Shown: positions 24,832-33,480 of the stretch, piece after piece | Layout: each line of letters begins with the position of its first letter | Numbering within the stretch: position 1 is the first letter of the stretch | Origin: Burkholderia sp. Nafp2/4-1b | Lineage (GTDB): Bacteria; Pseudomonadota; Gammaproteobacteria; Burkholderiales; Burkholderiaceae | Assembly (NCBI RefSeq): GCF_003635165.1 | Contig: NZ_ML058619.1 | Coordinates: 1-64,000 of the forward strand | Direction of reading: 5' to 3' | DNA: 64,000 nt | Notes under the pieces: generated by a model | The model's database searches: none | What the model was told of the DNA's origin: nothing | The model's input: the letters and a program-made list of their open reading frames with translations, nothing else | Position numbers and translations under genes: made by a program

Positions 24832-25916
24832 GCCAGGACATCAAGATCGCCGTGCGCCAGTGCTACAAGGTGTTCGGCCCGGAGGCCAAGTCGATGATGC
24901 CGCTCGTGATGAGCGGGATCAGCAAGGCCGAACTGCTCGCCAAGCATGGCCACGTGATCGGGCTTCACGACATCAACGTCGACATGCGCGCCGGTGCGAT
25001 CACGGTCGTGATGGGCCTGTCGGGCTCGGGCAAGTCGACGCTGATCCGCCATCTCAACGGCCTGATCGTGCCGACCGCCGGCGAGATCCTGGTGGACGGG
25101 CGCGACATCACCCGGCTGTCGGGGCGCGCGTTGCTGGAGTTCCGCCGCTCGAACGTGTCGATGGTGTTCCAGAACTTCGCGCTGATGCCGCATCTGACCG
25201 TGCTCGACAACGTCGGCCTGGCGAAAAAGGTGTGCGGTCAGGACAAGCCGACCGTGCAGCAGGAGGCACGGCGCTGGATCGCTCGCCTCGGCCTGTCGGG
25301 CTTCGAGGGCCGCTACCCGCACCAACTGTCGGGCGGCATGCAGCAGCGGGTCGGGATCGCGCGGGCGCTGACCTCGGACGCCGAGGTGCTGCTGATGGAC
25401 GAGGCGTTCTCGGCGCTCGATCCGCTGACCCGTGCCGACATGCAGGACCTGCTGATCGAGTTGCAGCGGGAACTGAACAAGACCATCGTGTTCATCACGC
25501 ACGATCTCGAGGAGGCGCTCAAGATAGCCGATCACATCGTGATCCTGAAGGACGGCAAGGTCGTGCAGCAAGGCAGCCCGGAAAGCATCGTGCTGCAGCC
25601 GAAGGACGACTACATCCAGCGGTTCGTCAACGACATCAACCGCGCACGCGTGCTGAAGGTGGGCTCGGTGATGAGCCCGTCCGCATCCGCGTCGTACGTG
25701 CCCGGCGACACGCTCGACGAAGGCGACACGCTCGAGGCCGCCCTGGCGAAGTCGCAAGGCGATCTCGACCGGAGTTTCGCGGTGACCCGCGGCGGCGCGG
25801 TAGTCGGTGAGTGCGCGATGCGCGACGTGGTGCGTGCAATCGTGCCGCGGCAGGTTCGCGGACAGCAGCAACCGAGCCTGCCCGATACCGCCGGCCTTCC
25901 GACCACGGCGGCCTGA
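24828..25916 (+). CDS. Glycine betaine-type ABC transporter ATPase (ProV/OpuAA family)
   Basis: A 362-aa ATPase with a GTG start at 24828 that overlaps the permease stop (GTGA) and is preceded by a near-perfect AAGGAGG site. The ProV-specific N terminus (CYKVFGP...LLAKHGHVIGLHDINV) is followed by Walker A GLSGSGKST, Q-loop MVFQNFALMPHL, signature LSGGMQQR, Walker B VLLMDEAFSALD and His-switch ITHDLEEAL. The C-terminal tail after about residue 275 (VGSVMSPSASAS...VTRGGAVVGECAMRDVVRA) is a single, incomplete CBS-like segment rather than the usual pair. Osmotic gating through tandem CBS domains may therefore be absent, which fits a catabolic importer. Confidence 0.85.
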   Translation: MSQDIKIAVRQCYKVFGPEAKSMMPLVMSGISKAELLAKHGHVIGLHDINVDMRAGAITVVMGLSGSGKSTLIRHLNGLIVPTAGEILVDGRDITRLSGRALLEFRRSNVSMVFQNFALMPHLTVLDNVGLAKKVCGQDKPTVQQEARRWIARLGLSGFEGRYPHQLSGGMQQRVGIARALTSDAEVLLMDEAFSALDPLTRADMQDLLIELQRELNKTIVFITHDLEEALKIADHIVILKDGKVVQQGSPESIVLQPKDDYIQRFVNDINRARVLKVGSVMSPSASASYVPGDTLDEGDTLEAALAKSQGDLDRSFAVTRGGAVVGECAMRDVVRAIVPRQVRGQQQPSLPDTAGLPTTAA

Positions 25917-25963
25917 ATCCGCCAGTGCCCCGCTTCCAGTTGCCACTCAATTCAAGGACTATC

Positions 25964-27382
25964 GTGCGATATCTCGACCATTTCTACATCGACGGCCAAT
26001 TCGTTCCCGCCACCCACCGGGCGCGCCGCGCCGTGATCAATCCGGCGAGCCTGGCGCCGGTCGGCGAGATCGCAATGGGCACGCGCGAGGACGTGAACGC
26101 CGCCGTCGCCGCGGCCAGACGCCGGTTCCCGTCGTTCTCCACCTCGTCGGTCAGTGCGCGGCTTGCCATGCTGCGCCGTATCGAGACGCTGTTCATCGAG
26201 CGCAGCGAGGAATTCGCGCGGCGCATGACGCTCGAAATGGGCACGCCGATCAGCTTTTCGCGGCAGGCGCAGGTGGCGGGCTCGCTGGCGCATATCCGGA
26301 ACGGCATCGAGATCCTCGAGCGTTTCGAGTTCGAAAAGACGCGCGGCAAGACCACCCTCGTGATGGAACCGGTGGGCGTGTGCGGCCTGATCACGCCGTG
26401 GAATTTCCCGGTGTTGCAGATCATCACGAAGCTGATCCCGGCACTCGCGGTAGGCTGCACCGTCGTGCTCAAGCCCAGCGAATATTCGCCGCTGAGCGCG
26501 CTCTACCTGGCCGAGCTGCTGCACGACGCCGACCTGCCGGCCGGCGCGTTCAACCTCGTCAACGGCGACGGCGCCACCGTCGGCGCCGCGATCGCCGAGC
26601 ATCCGGACCTGGAGATGGTGTCCTTCACTGGCTCGACCCGTGCCGGCGTCCAGGTGGCCAAGGCAGCGGCCGACACCGTGAAGCGCGTCCACCAGGAGCT
26701 GGGCGGGAACTCGGCCAACCTGATCCTGCCCGGTGCCGACATCGACACGGCAGTGGCCGCCGGCGTGCATGCCGCCTATCGCAACGCGGGGCAGTCGTGT
26801 ACCGCGCCGGGGCGCATGCTGGTACACCGGCCGCAGTACGAACAAGCGGTGGCACGAGCCAAGGCCACCGCCGAAACGGTGCGTTGCGGCGACGTGTTCG
26901 ACGAGCACACCACGCTCGGACCGGTGGTCAACCAGATCCAGTTCGAGCGAGCACGCGCGCTGCTCGCGTCGGCCGAGCAGGAAGGCGCCACCGTCGTGAC
27001 GGGCGGCCTCGGCCAGCCGGCCGGCGTCGAGACGGGCTATTTCATCGCGCCGACGGTCGTGGCGCAGGTCACGCCGGACATGCGCATCGCCAGAGAGGAA
27101 ATCTTCGCGCCGATCGTATCGCTGATCGCCTACGACACCGTCGACGAGGCGATCGAGATCGCCAACGATACCCCCTACGGGCTGGCCGCGTATGTGCAGG
27201 GTGACGCGGCGGCCGCCTCGCAGGCGGCCGCGCGGCTGCGCGTGGGCCAGGTGGAGATCAACACCCCGGACTGGGATTCGTACGCCCCGTTCGGCGGCTT
27301 CAAGCAGTCCGGTAACGGCCGGGAATGCGGTGAAGCCGGCTTCGAGGCCTATCTTGAAGTGAAGGCCGTGATCCGCCCGTAG
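25964..27382 (+). CDS. NAD(P)-dependent aldehyde dehydrogenase
   Basis: 472 aa with GTG start at 25964; AAGGA lies about 7 bases upstream and the protein opens VRYLDHFYIDGQFV, the normal ALDH N terminus. Upstream in-frame ATGs lie inside the ATPase gene. Motifs: cofactor site ITPWNFPVLQI, KPSEYSPLSA, FTGSTRAGVQV, general base in ELGGNSANLIL, catalytic Cys in NAGQSCTAPGR, EEIFAPIVSL, and FGGFKQSGNGRE. The operon suggests it oxidises the aldehyde from the GMC enzyme (betaine aldehyde or malonate semialdehyde are candidates). No CoA-acylating signature is obvious. Confidence 0.86.
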   Translation: MRYLDHFYIDGQFVPATHRARRAVINPASLAPVGEIAMGTREDVNAAVAAARRRFPSFSTSSVSARLAMLRRIETLFIERSEEFARRMTLEMGTPISFSRQAQVAGSLAHIRNGIEILERFEFEKTRGKTTLVMEPVGVCGLITPWNFPVLQIITKLIPALAVGCTVVLKPSEYSPLSALYLAELLHDADLPAGAFNLVNGDGATVGAAIAEHPDLEMVSFTGSTRAGVQVAKAAADTVKRVHQELGGNSANLILPGADIDTAVAAGVHAAYRNAGQSCTAPGRMLVHRPQYEQAVARAKATAETVRCGDVFDEHTTLGPVVNQIQFERARALLASAEQEGATVVTGGLGQPAGVETGYFIAPTVVAQVTPDMRIAREEIFAPIVSLIAYDTVDEAIEIANDTPYGLAAYVQGDAAAASQAAARLRVGQVEINTPDWDSYAPFGGFKQSGNGRECGEAGFEAYLEVKAVIRP

Positions 27383-27417
27383 TCACGCGCCCCGTTCCCA
27401 CCGGCTGCCGCACGATC

Positions 27418-28491
27418 ATGCCGCCCCTGCTCCCGCTCGCACCGCAAGCGCCGGTGCCGGCCGACAGAACGCTGGCGAAGTTCGCCAGCGCTTCGCATTT
27501 CGTATTCCTGCTGGTGCCGAACTTCAGCATGATCGCGTTCGTCAACGCGCTCGAAGTATTACGGATCGCGAACCAGTTGAGCGGCAAGCCGCTGTACCGC
27601 TGGTCCGTGATCAGCGTGGACGGACAGCCCGTGGAGGCCAGCAACGGCCTGAAGCTGTCGGTCGACGTGCCGGAAACGCCGGGCCCGGCCGATATCGTGT
27701 TCGTCTGCGCCGGCAACGAGGTGCAGCGCGCCACCACGCCGGCACATCTGCAGCGGGCCCGCCAGTTCGCGCATGCCGGTACGCTGCTCGGCAGCATCTG
27801 CACCGGCGCCTACGTGCTGGCCAAGGCCGGCCTGCTGGCCGGCCACACCTGCGTGATCCACTGGGAATACCTGCACGCGCAAGCGGAAAGCTTCATCGAC
27901 GTCACGTTCGAGCGCAGTATCTTCCGCATCGACCGCGAGCGCATCACCTGCGCGGGCGGCGTGGCACCGCTCGAGATGATGCTGTACCTCGTCGGGCTGT
28001 CGATGGGCGATGCGTTCGTGCAACGCATCTCGAGCTATCTGGCGGTGGACCGGGTCCGGCATCCCGGCGCGCTGCAACCGCCCGCCGGCTACGGCTCCGC
28101 CAGCCGGTTGCTGGCCGACGTGCTGCAATTGATGGAAGCGCATATCGAGACACCGCTGTCGCTGGTGGCGTTGGCGCAGCGCGCCGGCGTGCGCGAGCGC
28201 AGGCTGCTGCGCCTGTTCAGGTCGGCGGTGGGGCAGCCGGTGATGCAGCACTATCGATTGTTGCGCCTGCGCCGGGCTCGCCAGCTCCTGCAGCAAAGCA
28301 GCATGCTGCTGACCGATATCGCGGTAGCCTGTGGCTTCCAGTCGCTGTCGGTGTTCACTTCCGCCTACCGCAAAACCTTCGGCCTGACACCCGGCCAGGA
28401 GCGCCGACAGGCGCAAAGCCGCACCTTCGGCAGCGACGCGCGCGAGCACGCTGCCGAGCGGCACGATACAGTCGTGGCAATGCGTCGCTGA
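27418..28491 (+). CDS. GlxA-family transcriptional regulator (DJ-1/PfpI domain plus AraC HTH)
   Basis: A 357-aa activator. Residues about 20-190 form the class I glutamine-amidotransferase-like domain (FVFLLVPNFSMIAFVNALEV; GSICTGAYVLAKAGLLAGHT; CVIHWEYLHA). Residues about 220-335 carry the double AraC HTH (LSLVALAQRAGVRERRLLRL; LTDIAVACGFQSLSVFTSAY RKTFGLTPGQER). Characterised relatives (GbdR, CdhR, SouR) sense betaine, carnitine or sarcosine, so its place beside a betaine-type importer points to an onium inducer. It starts 35 bases after the dehydrogenase stop. Confidence 0.87.
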   Translation: MPPLLPLAPQAPVPADRTLAKFASASHFVFLLVPNFSMIAFVNALEVLRIANQLSGKPLYRWSVISVDGQPVEASNGLKLSVDVPETPGPADIVFVCAGNEVQRATTPAHLQRARQFAHAGTLLGSICTGAYVLAKAGLLAGHTCVIHWEYLHAQAESFIDVTFERSIFRIDRERITCAGGVAPLEMMLYLVGLSMGDAFVQRISSYLAVDRVRHPGALQPPAGYGSASRLLADVLQLMEAHIETPLSLVALAQRAGVRERRLLRLFRSAVGQPVMQHYRLLRLRRARQLLQQSSMLLTDIAVACGFQSLSVFTSAYRKTFGLTPGQERRQAQSRTFGSDAREHAAERHDTVVAMRR

Positions 28492-28518
28492 CGCGCGCGC
28501 GGACAGGAGACCGGATAC

Positions 28519-29430
28519 ATGAGTTCATTGAAAGCGACGCTGCCGCCACCGAACACGTTGATCGTGTTCGAGGCAGCCGGCCGTCATCTGAGTTTCTCGC
28601 GGGCGGCCGTCGAACTGAACGTGTCGCGCGTGGCCGTCAGCCAGCAGATCCAGGCGCTCGAGACTTTCCTCGGCGTGCAGTTGTTCGACCGCGCCGACCG
28701 CACCATCCGGCTGACCGACAGCGGCGTGCGGTATCACACGGCCGTCTCGTCCGCGCTGCGGCAGGTCGGGCAGGCCACCATCGAGATCAGTTCGCGGCCG
28801 GCGAACAACATCGTTACCATCAGCGCGACCGCCGGCTTCGTGACCTACTGGCTGCTGCCGAATTTCGGCAGTTTCCGCGCGCAGCACCCCGACATCGAGC
28901 TGCGCTTCATCGTGTCGGACCTGCCGTATCTGGGCGAGAAGGATGTGGATCTCGCGGTGACCTACAGTTCCGCGCCCCCCGCCGAGGATTCGATCCTGCT
29001 GACGTCGCAGACCATCGCGCCCACCTGCTCTGCCACCTATCTGGTCGACCACGACACGCCCCTTGATCCCGCCGACCTGCTCGGACATCCGCTGATCCAC
29101 CTCGAAGGGCCCTACGATCGCCTCACACGCTGGTCGACCTGGTTTACCAACCATGGCGTCAGCATGGACGGAACCAAGCCGAACATCACGGTCAACACTT
29201 ACACCAACCTGGCCCAGGCCGCGCTGGACGGGCAAGGCTTCGCGCTGATCGGCCCGCCGCTGATGAGCCGCTTTCTCGCCAGCCGGCTGCTCGTGCAGCC
29301 CATCCGGACCGATCCGGTGCGTTGCCACGGCTTCCATCTGACGGTTGCGCGCAACTCGTCCGGCACACCGGCCACCGAGGCCGTGGTGGCCTGGGTCAAG
29401 GGCTCCTTCGTTCAGCAGATGGCCGCCTGA
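28519..29430 (+). CDS. LysR-type transcriptional regulator (GcvA-like)
   Basis: 303 aa. N-terminal winged HTH at about residues 9-68 (PNTLIVFEAAGRHLSFSRAA; LNVSRVAVSQQIQALETFLG; LFDRADRTIRLTDSG), then the substrate-binding domain with VTISATAGFVTYWLLPNFGSF. The PPPNTLIVFEAAGRHLSF opening is typical of the GcvA subgroup. It starts 27 bases after the GlxA-type gene, so one transcript probably encodes two regulators. It lies 245 bases before the M24 gene, whose promoter region repeats the motif found at the head of the block. Confidence 0.87.
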   Translation: MSSLKATLPPPNTLIVFEAAGRHLSFSRAAVELNVSRVAVSQQIQALETFLGVQLFDRADRTIRLTDSGVRYHTAVSSALRQVGQATIEISSRPANNIVTISATAGFVTYWLLPNFGSFRAQHPDIELRFIVSDLPYLGEKDVDLAVTYSSAPPAEDSILLTSQTIAPTCSATYLVDHDTPLDPADLLGHPLIHLEGPYDRLTRWSTWFTNHGVSMDGTKPNITVNTYTNLAQAALDGQGFALIGPPLMSRFLASRLLVQPIRTDPVRCHGFHLTVARNSSGTPATEAVVAWVKGSFVQQMAA

Positions 29431-29470
29431 GGCGCCGGCCGGATACGTTCACTTTTCATTAACAGGCGGA

Positions 29471-29495
29471 TATTTTTTCCTTGCGTTTACGCGGG
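29471..29495 (+). promoter_or_regulatory. Candidate operator, copy 2 (TTTTCC-T-TGCGTTTAC-G-CGGG)
   Basis: Second copy of the motif at 18312-18333. It lies in the 245-bp gap before the M24 gene, indicating that this gene has its own promoter but shares control with the upstream operon. Confidence 0.45.
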
Positions 29496-29675
29496 GACGG
29501 GCCGCGCACGATACTGATGGCACGGGGCCGGACGTCGTCGGCCCCTCCCCGGCGCAGGGTGTAACTGCACCGCGCGCTCGTTTATCTGCATCACTAATCA
29601 ATCTGGATCGATGTGACGCCGCCGATTCCCGGCTACGCATCGTCGGTCCACCTCCCCTTACTGACAGGTAATCGC

Positions 29676-30974
29676 ATGAACCGCCGCTTCACTGATGACA
29701 CGGATGCATCGATGGCCGCCACGGCCGAGCGCCGCCAGTTCCGGCAGGACCCGCTCTCGCAAGGACATCGGGCAAGTTCCGTCGACGCCGCGCTGATCGA
29801 GGCATTCGAGGTGCTCGACCGCCCGGCGCTGCGTGCGTATCGACTCGAGCGATTGCGTGCGCAACTGAAACAGCACGACTACGCCGGGATGCTGTTGGCC
29901 GACCCGATCAACATCCGTTACGCGACCGACACCAACAGCCTCGGCGTATGGGTGATGCACTCGCCGAGTCGTTACGTGTTCGTGGCCACGGATGGCCCCG
30001 TGATCCTGTTCGACTTCGCCACCAGCCGGCACAACAGTGAAGGCATCGAGACGATCGACGAGATCCGGCCGACCATTCCGTGGAACTTCTTTCTGGCCGG
30101 CCCGCGTGTGGGCGAGAAGGCACGCGAATGGGCACGCAGCATCGCGGACGTGGTGCGGCAGCACGGCGGCGGCAACCGCCGGCTCGCACTCGACAAGTGC
30201 GATCCCTGGGGTGCGGAATGGCTGCGCACGGAGGGCCTGTCCTTGCACGATGCGCAACCGCTGACTGAAATGGCACGCATGATCAAGGGCCCTCAGGAAA
30301 TCGAGCAACATCGCATCTCGATGGGCGTGTGTGACCTCGGCGTATCGAGGATGCGCGAAGCATTGCGCCCCGGCATCACCGAGAACCAGTTGTGGAGCGT
30401 GCTGCAGGACACCAATACGGCCCACGGCGGCGAATGGAGCGAAGCGCGCCTGCTCAGCTCCGGGCCGCGCACCAACCCGTGGTTCCGTGATGCCACCAAT
30501 CGCGAGATCCTCGCCGGCGATATCGTCGGCTTCGACACCGACATGGTCGGGCCCGGCGGTTACCTCTCCGATATTTCACGCAGCTTCGTGTGCCCCGGCA
30601 AGGCCCCTTCCGCCGCGCAACGTACGCTGTTCGGCCGTGCCCGCGATCAGATCGCACACAATTGCGCGCTGCTACGTCCCGGCGTGACCTTCCGCGAGTT
30701 CGCCGAGAAAAGCTGGGCGGTGCCGGTGCAGTACGTCCACAACCGCTACATGATGATGGTTCACGGTTGCGGGTTGGTGGACGAGTTCCCGAGCGTGGCC
30801 TATGCGGTCGACTTCGACGAATGGGGTTACGACGGGGTGTTCGAGGAGAACATGGTGGTGTCGGTCGAGAGTTTCATCGGCGAAAAGGACGGGATCGAGG
30901 GCGTCAAGCTCGAGGAGCAGGTGCTGATCACGGCCGATGGCGCGGTGCCCTTGTCGTCGGTGCCGCTTGTGTGA
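29676..30974 (+). CDS. M24-fold protein, DddP (DMSP lyase)-like
   Basis: A 432-aa creatinase/aminopeptidase-P-fold protein with start at 29676 (ACAGG upstream). The family N-terminal domain reads LLADPINIRYATDT. Metal-site residues: Asp287 and Asp289 (GFDTDMVG), Asp299 (LSDISRSF), His363 (MMVHGCGLVDEFP), Glu398 (VVSVESF), Glu413 (KLEEQVLI). As I recall, structurally studied DddP uses Asp295, Asp297, Asp307, His371, Glu406 and Glu421, with Asp377 as catalytic base and Tyr366 nearby. Here every one is present, each shifted by exactly eight (Asp369, Tyr358). Creatinase, ectoine hydrolase and Xaa-Pro peptidases share the fold but not, to my knowledge, this full pattern. The likely reaction is DMSP to dimethyl sulfide plus acrylate, unproven. 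Last gene of the block. Confidence 0.68.
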   Translation: MNRRFTDDTDASMAATAERRQFRQDPLSQGHRASSVDAALIEAFEVLDRPALRAYRLERLRAQLKQHDYAGMLLADPINIRYATDTNSLGVWVMHSPSRYVFVATDGPVILFDFATSRHNSEGIETIDEIRPTIPWNFFLAGPRVGEKAREWARSIADVVRQHGGGNRRLALDKCDPWGAEWLRTEGLSLHDAQPLTEMARMIKGPQEIEQHRISMGVCDLGVSRMREALRPGITENQLWSVLQDTNTAHGGEWSEARLLSSGPRTNPWFRDATNREILAGDIVGFDTDMVGPGGYLSDISRSFVCPGKAPSAAQRTLFGRARDQIAHNCALLRPGVTFREFAEKSWAVPVQYVHNRYMMMVHGCGLVDEFPSVAYAVDFDEWGYDGVFEENMVVSVESFIGEKDGIEGVKLEEQVLITADGAVPLSSVPLV

Positions 30975-31522
30975 TCTGCGGGATATTTGAGCGGGGACGC
31001 CGGCGGGTCGCATACTCGCGGGCGCGACGCGCGAAGTCGTCCGCAATGTCGCGTCATTCGCAAGATATTCAATGCGGATTGAATGCCATTCCATCGCAAA
31101 ACGAAAATATCTGAAGAATTATCTATCGATATTAGTGTATTCCGAATGACAACAGTCGAGTGCAATATTCAATAAATCGGATCTCGATCATTTAATTGCC
31201 CCCGCTTCACATCGACTTCTCTCCTCCGCACACTCGACCGGCGCCACGCGCAACCTCGTCCCGCACACCACGAGCCCCTGCCCAACACAGTCAATGCGCG
31301 GTTGCCGATACACCAAATGCATCCGACAAGACCATTTCACATTGCTAACCAAATAATGACTTGATTGACGTCGCCGCCATTAAAAAACAAGAAACTCTAA
31401 AATATCTTGTAATTATAAAAGCGGCCTTCTAGCATGCCTTTGCTGTTCGCAATACGGACTTATCCAAAAGTCATTACTTGATGCATTCCTCGAACAAACC
31501 CACTCATAACCTGGGGAATTAC
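30975..31522. promoter_or_regulatory. AT-rich gap before the metalloprotease gene
   Basis: No gene seen. A 7-base inverted repeat ATTCAAT-GCGG-ATTGAAT lies at 31067-31084, about 90 bases after the M24 stop; it could be a transcript-end hairpin or a LysR-type site. The stretch 31340-31440 is strongly AT-rich and is the probable promoter zone of zmpA, but no convincing -35/-10 pair stands out. I looked for a CepR-type quorum-sensing box and did not find one. Confidence 0.4.
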
Positions 31523-33220
31523 ATGAAGAAATTGTCTCGTCTGCTGCCCATCACCGCGATTACCGTCGCGAGTCTCAGCGCTTTTGCCCAGGCCGGCGAC
31601 CAGCCGGCCGCGGTCGACAAGGCGCTGCAACTGATTCAGCAGAACCCGTCCGCCTTCAGTCTCGCTGCCGGCGGCACGGCACGCGCGTTGAAGTTCGCGG
31701 GACCGCAAGCAAGCACGACGACGGACGGCGATCAGTTCCAGGTGCGCGACGTGATCGTCGACCCCGACGGCACCGAACACGTGCGCTTCGACCGCTTCTA
31801 CGCGGGCCTGCCCGTGATAGGCGGTGACGTCGTCGTCCATTCGAGCAAGGGGCAATTGAAACAGGCGAGCCTGACCCAGCTCGCGCCGATCAATCTCGCC
31901 GGCATGATCGGCAAGGTCGGCGCCCGCTCGGTGGTCCGCAACGCACCCGATGTAGGCGCGACCAAGGCCCGGCACGTCGCGGCCGCGCGTTTCAATTCGG
32001 ACGTGCGCCGCGTGGATGACGCTGAACTCGTCGTGTTCGCACGCGACGTCACGCCGACGCTGGCCTACGCAGTGCGCGTATACGGCAAGGCGACCGACGT
32101 ACACGGCGACGCCGTGCTGTACTACGTCGACGCGCGCACGGGCGCCGTGCTCGACGCCCAGGACCTGATCAAGACCGCCTCGGCAACCGGCACCGGCCGG
32201 TCGCTGTACTACGGCAACCTGACGCTCACCACGGACCAGACGGGCACGAACGCGTACCGGATGCTCGACCCGAGCCGCGGCGGCGGGTCGGTCTACGATG
32301 GCCGCGGCCTGAGCTCGGACGACGTCGAGCAGGCAACCGATCTGCCGATCTTCACGAGCAGCACGAACGTGTGGGGCAACAACACGACGACCGACCGACA
32401 GACCGTCGCCGCGGACATCGACTACGGGCTCGCATTGACTTGGGACTACTACAAGACGGCACACAACCGCAGCGGCATCTTCAACGACGGTCGCGGCGTG
32501 AAGAGTTACGCTCACGTCGTATTCAACACCGGCAGCGGCACGACCGGCGCGAACGCGGCATGGCTGGCGTCGCACGTGATGGCATACGGCGACGGCGAGC
32601 CGGGCACCAGCCTGCCCAAACCCGTCGTGTCGGTCGACGTCGCCGGACACGAGATGAGCCACGGCGTGACCGAGGCCACGTCCAACCTGAACTATTCGGG
32701 CGACGCGGGCGGGCTGAACGAGTCGACGTCCGACATTTTCGGCACGCTCGTGAAGTACTACGCGAATAACCCGAACGATCCCGGCAACTACGTGATCGGT
32801 GCGCGCGTGGTGAGCGGCGGCCTGCGCAAGATGTACAAGCAGGATCTCGACGGCCGGTCGTTCAGCTGTTACCCGTCCGGCGGCTTCTCGTGGTCGAATC
32901 CGCGTCACGATCCGCATTTCACGTCGGGTGTCGGCAACCGCTTCTTCTACCTGCTCGCGGAAGGTCCTGCGGTGCCGTCGACCGATACCGGCCTGTCGCG
33001 GACGCAACTGGTCTGCAACGGCGACACGACCTTCAGCGGCCTCGGCCGCGAGAAGGCCGGCAAGATCTGGTACCGCACGCTCACGGTGTATCTGAACGCA
33101 AACTCGAGCTATCCGAACGCACGGCGCGCGTCGATCCAGGCTGCAACCGACCTGTATGGCGCGAACTCTGCCGAGAGCGCCACGGTTGCGCGCGCGTGGA
33201 GTGCAGTCGGCGTGAATTGA
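31523..33220 (+). CDS. zmpA: Secreted zinc metalloprotease, thermolysin (M4) family, ZmpA-like
   Basis: A 565-aa preproenzyme, the length I recall for B. cenocepacia ZmpA. The start at 31523 follows GGGGA by about 8 bases; an upstream ATG at 31478 lacks a ribosome-binding site. Signal peptide MKKLSRLLPITAITVASLSA, FTP/PepSY-type propeptide to roughly residue 210 (VRFDRFYAGLPVIGGDVVVH), then the protease. The zinc site is His376-Glu-xx-His380 (HEMSH) with Glu400 twenty residues later (GGLNESTSD), as in thermolysin. DVAGHEMSHGVTE and FFYLLAEGP fit the M4 family. Secreted virulence protease that cleaves host proteins in the Bcc; autoprocessing of the propeptide is expected. Confidence 0.85.
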   Translation: MKKLSRLLPITAITVASLSAFAQAGDQPAAVDKALQLIQQNPSAFSLAAGGTARALKFAGPQASTTTDGDQFQVRDVIVDPDGTEHVRFDRFYAGLPVIGGDVVVHSSKGQLKQASLTQLAPINLAGMIGKVGARSVVRNAPDVGATKARHVAAARFNSDVRRVDDAELVVFARDVTPTLAYAVRVYGKATDVHGDAVLYYVDARTGAVLDAQDLIKTASATGTGRSLYYGNLTLTTDQTGTNAYRMLDPSRGGGSVYDGRGLSSDDVEQATDLPIFTSSTNVWGNNTTTDRQTVAADIDYGLALTWDYYKTAHNRSGIFNDGRGVKSYAHVVFNTGSGTTGANAAWLASHVMAYGDGEPGTSLPKPVVSVDVAGHEMSHGVTEATSNLNYSGDAGGLNESTSDIFGTLVKYYANNPNDPGNYVIGARVVSGGLRKMYKQDLDGRSFSCYPSGGFSWSNPRHDPHFTSGVGNRFFYLLAEGPAVPSTDTGLSRTQLVCNGDTTFSGLGREKAGKIWYRTLTVYLNANSSYPNARRASIQAATDLYGANSAESATVARAWSAVGVN

Positions 33221-33480
33221 CGGTTGACGGCGCACCGGCGTGCGCGTTGATCGCCTGGCGGTCGCGTGGCCCGACGTCGCTTCGGAGGGAAGCGAATCGA
33301 TCAAGGTCGCACGGGTGACAGGCAGGTGCCGATCAATCGCCTGCGATGGCTGGCGGTTGATCGGCCGACAGTGCGGCCCTGCCGCCTCGAAGAACTTCGA
33401 TAGTCACGCCGGCGCCACTACCCGATCAAAAGCCACGTGCGGCCCGGCCCGCGCGTGTTTGGACGCAACATGACACGCGC

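Noticed and set aside
31200-31522. CepR-type quorum-sensing box before zmpA
   Set aside because: ZmpA is quorum-regulated in B. cenocepacia as I recall, but no CTG-rich/CAG-rich dyad of the right size was seen here.
31460-33304. 614-codon minus-strand open frame opposite zmpA
   Set aside because: Antisense shadow of a strongly supported protease gene, with no recognisable domain.
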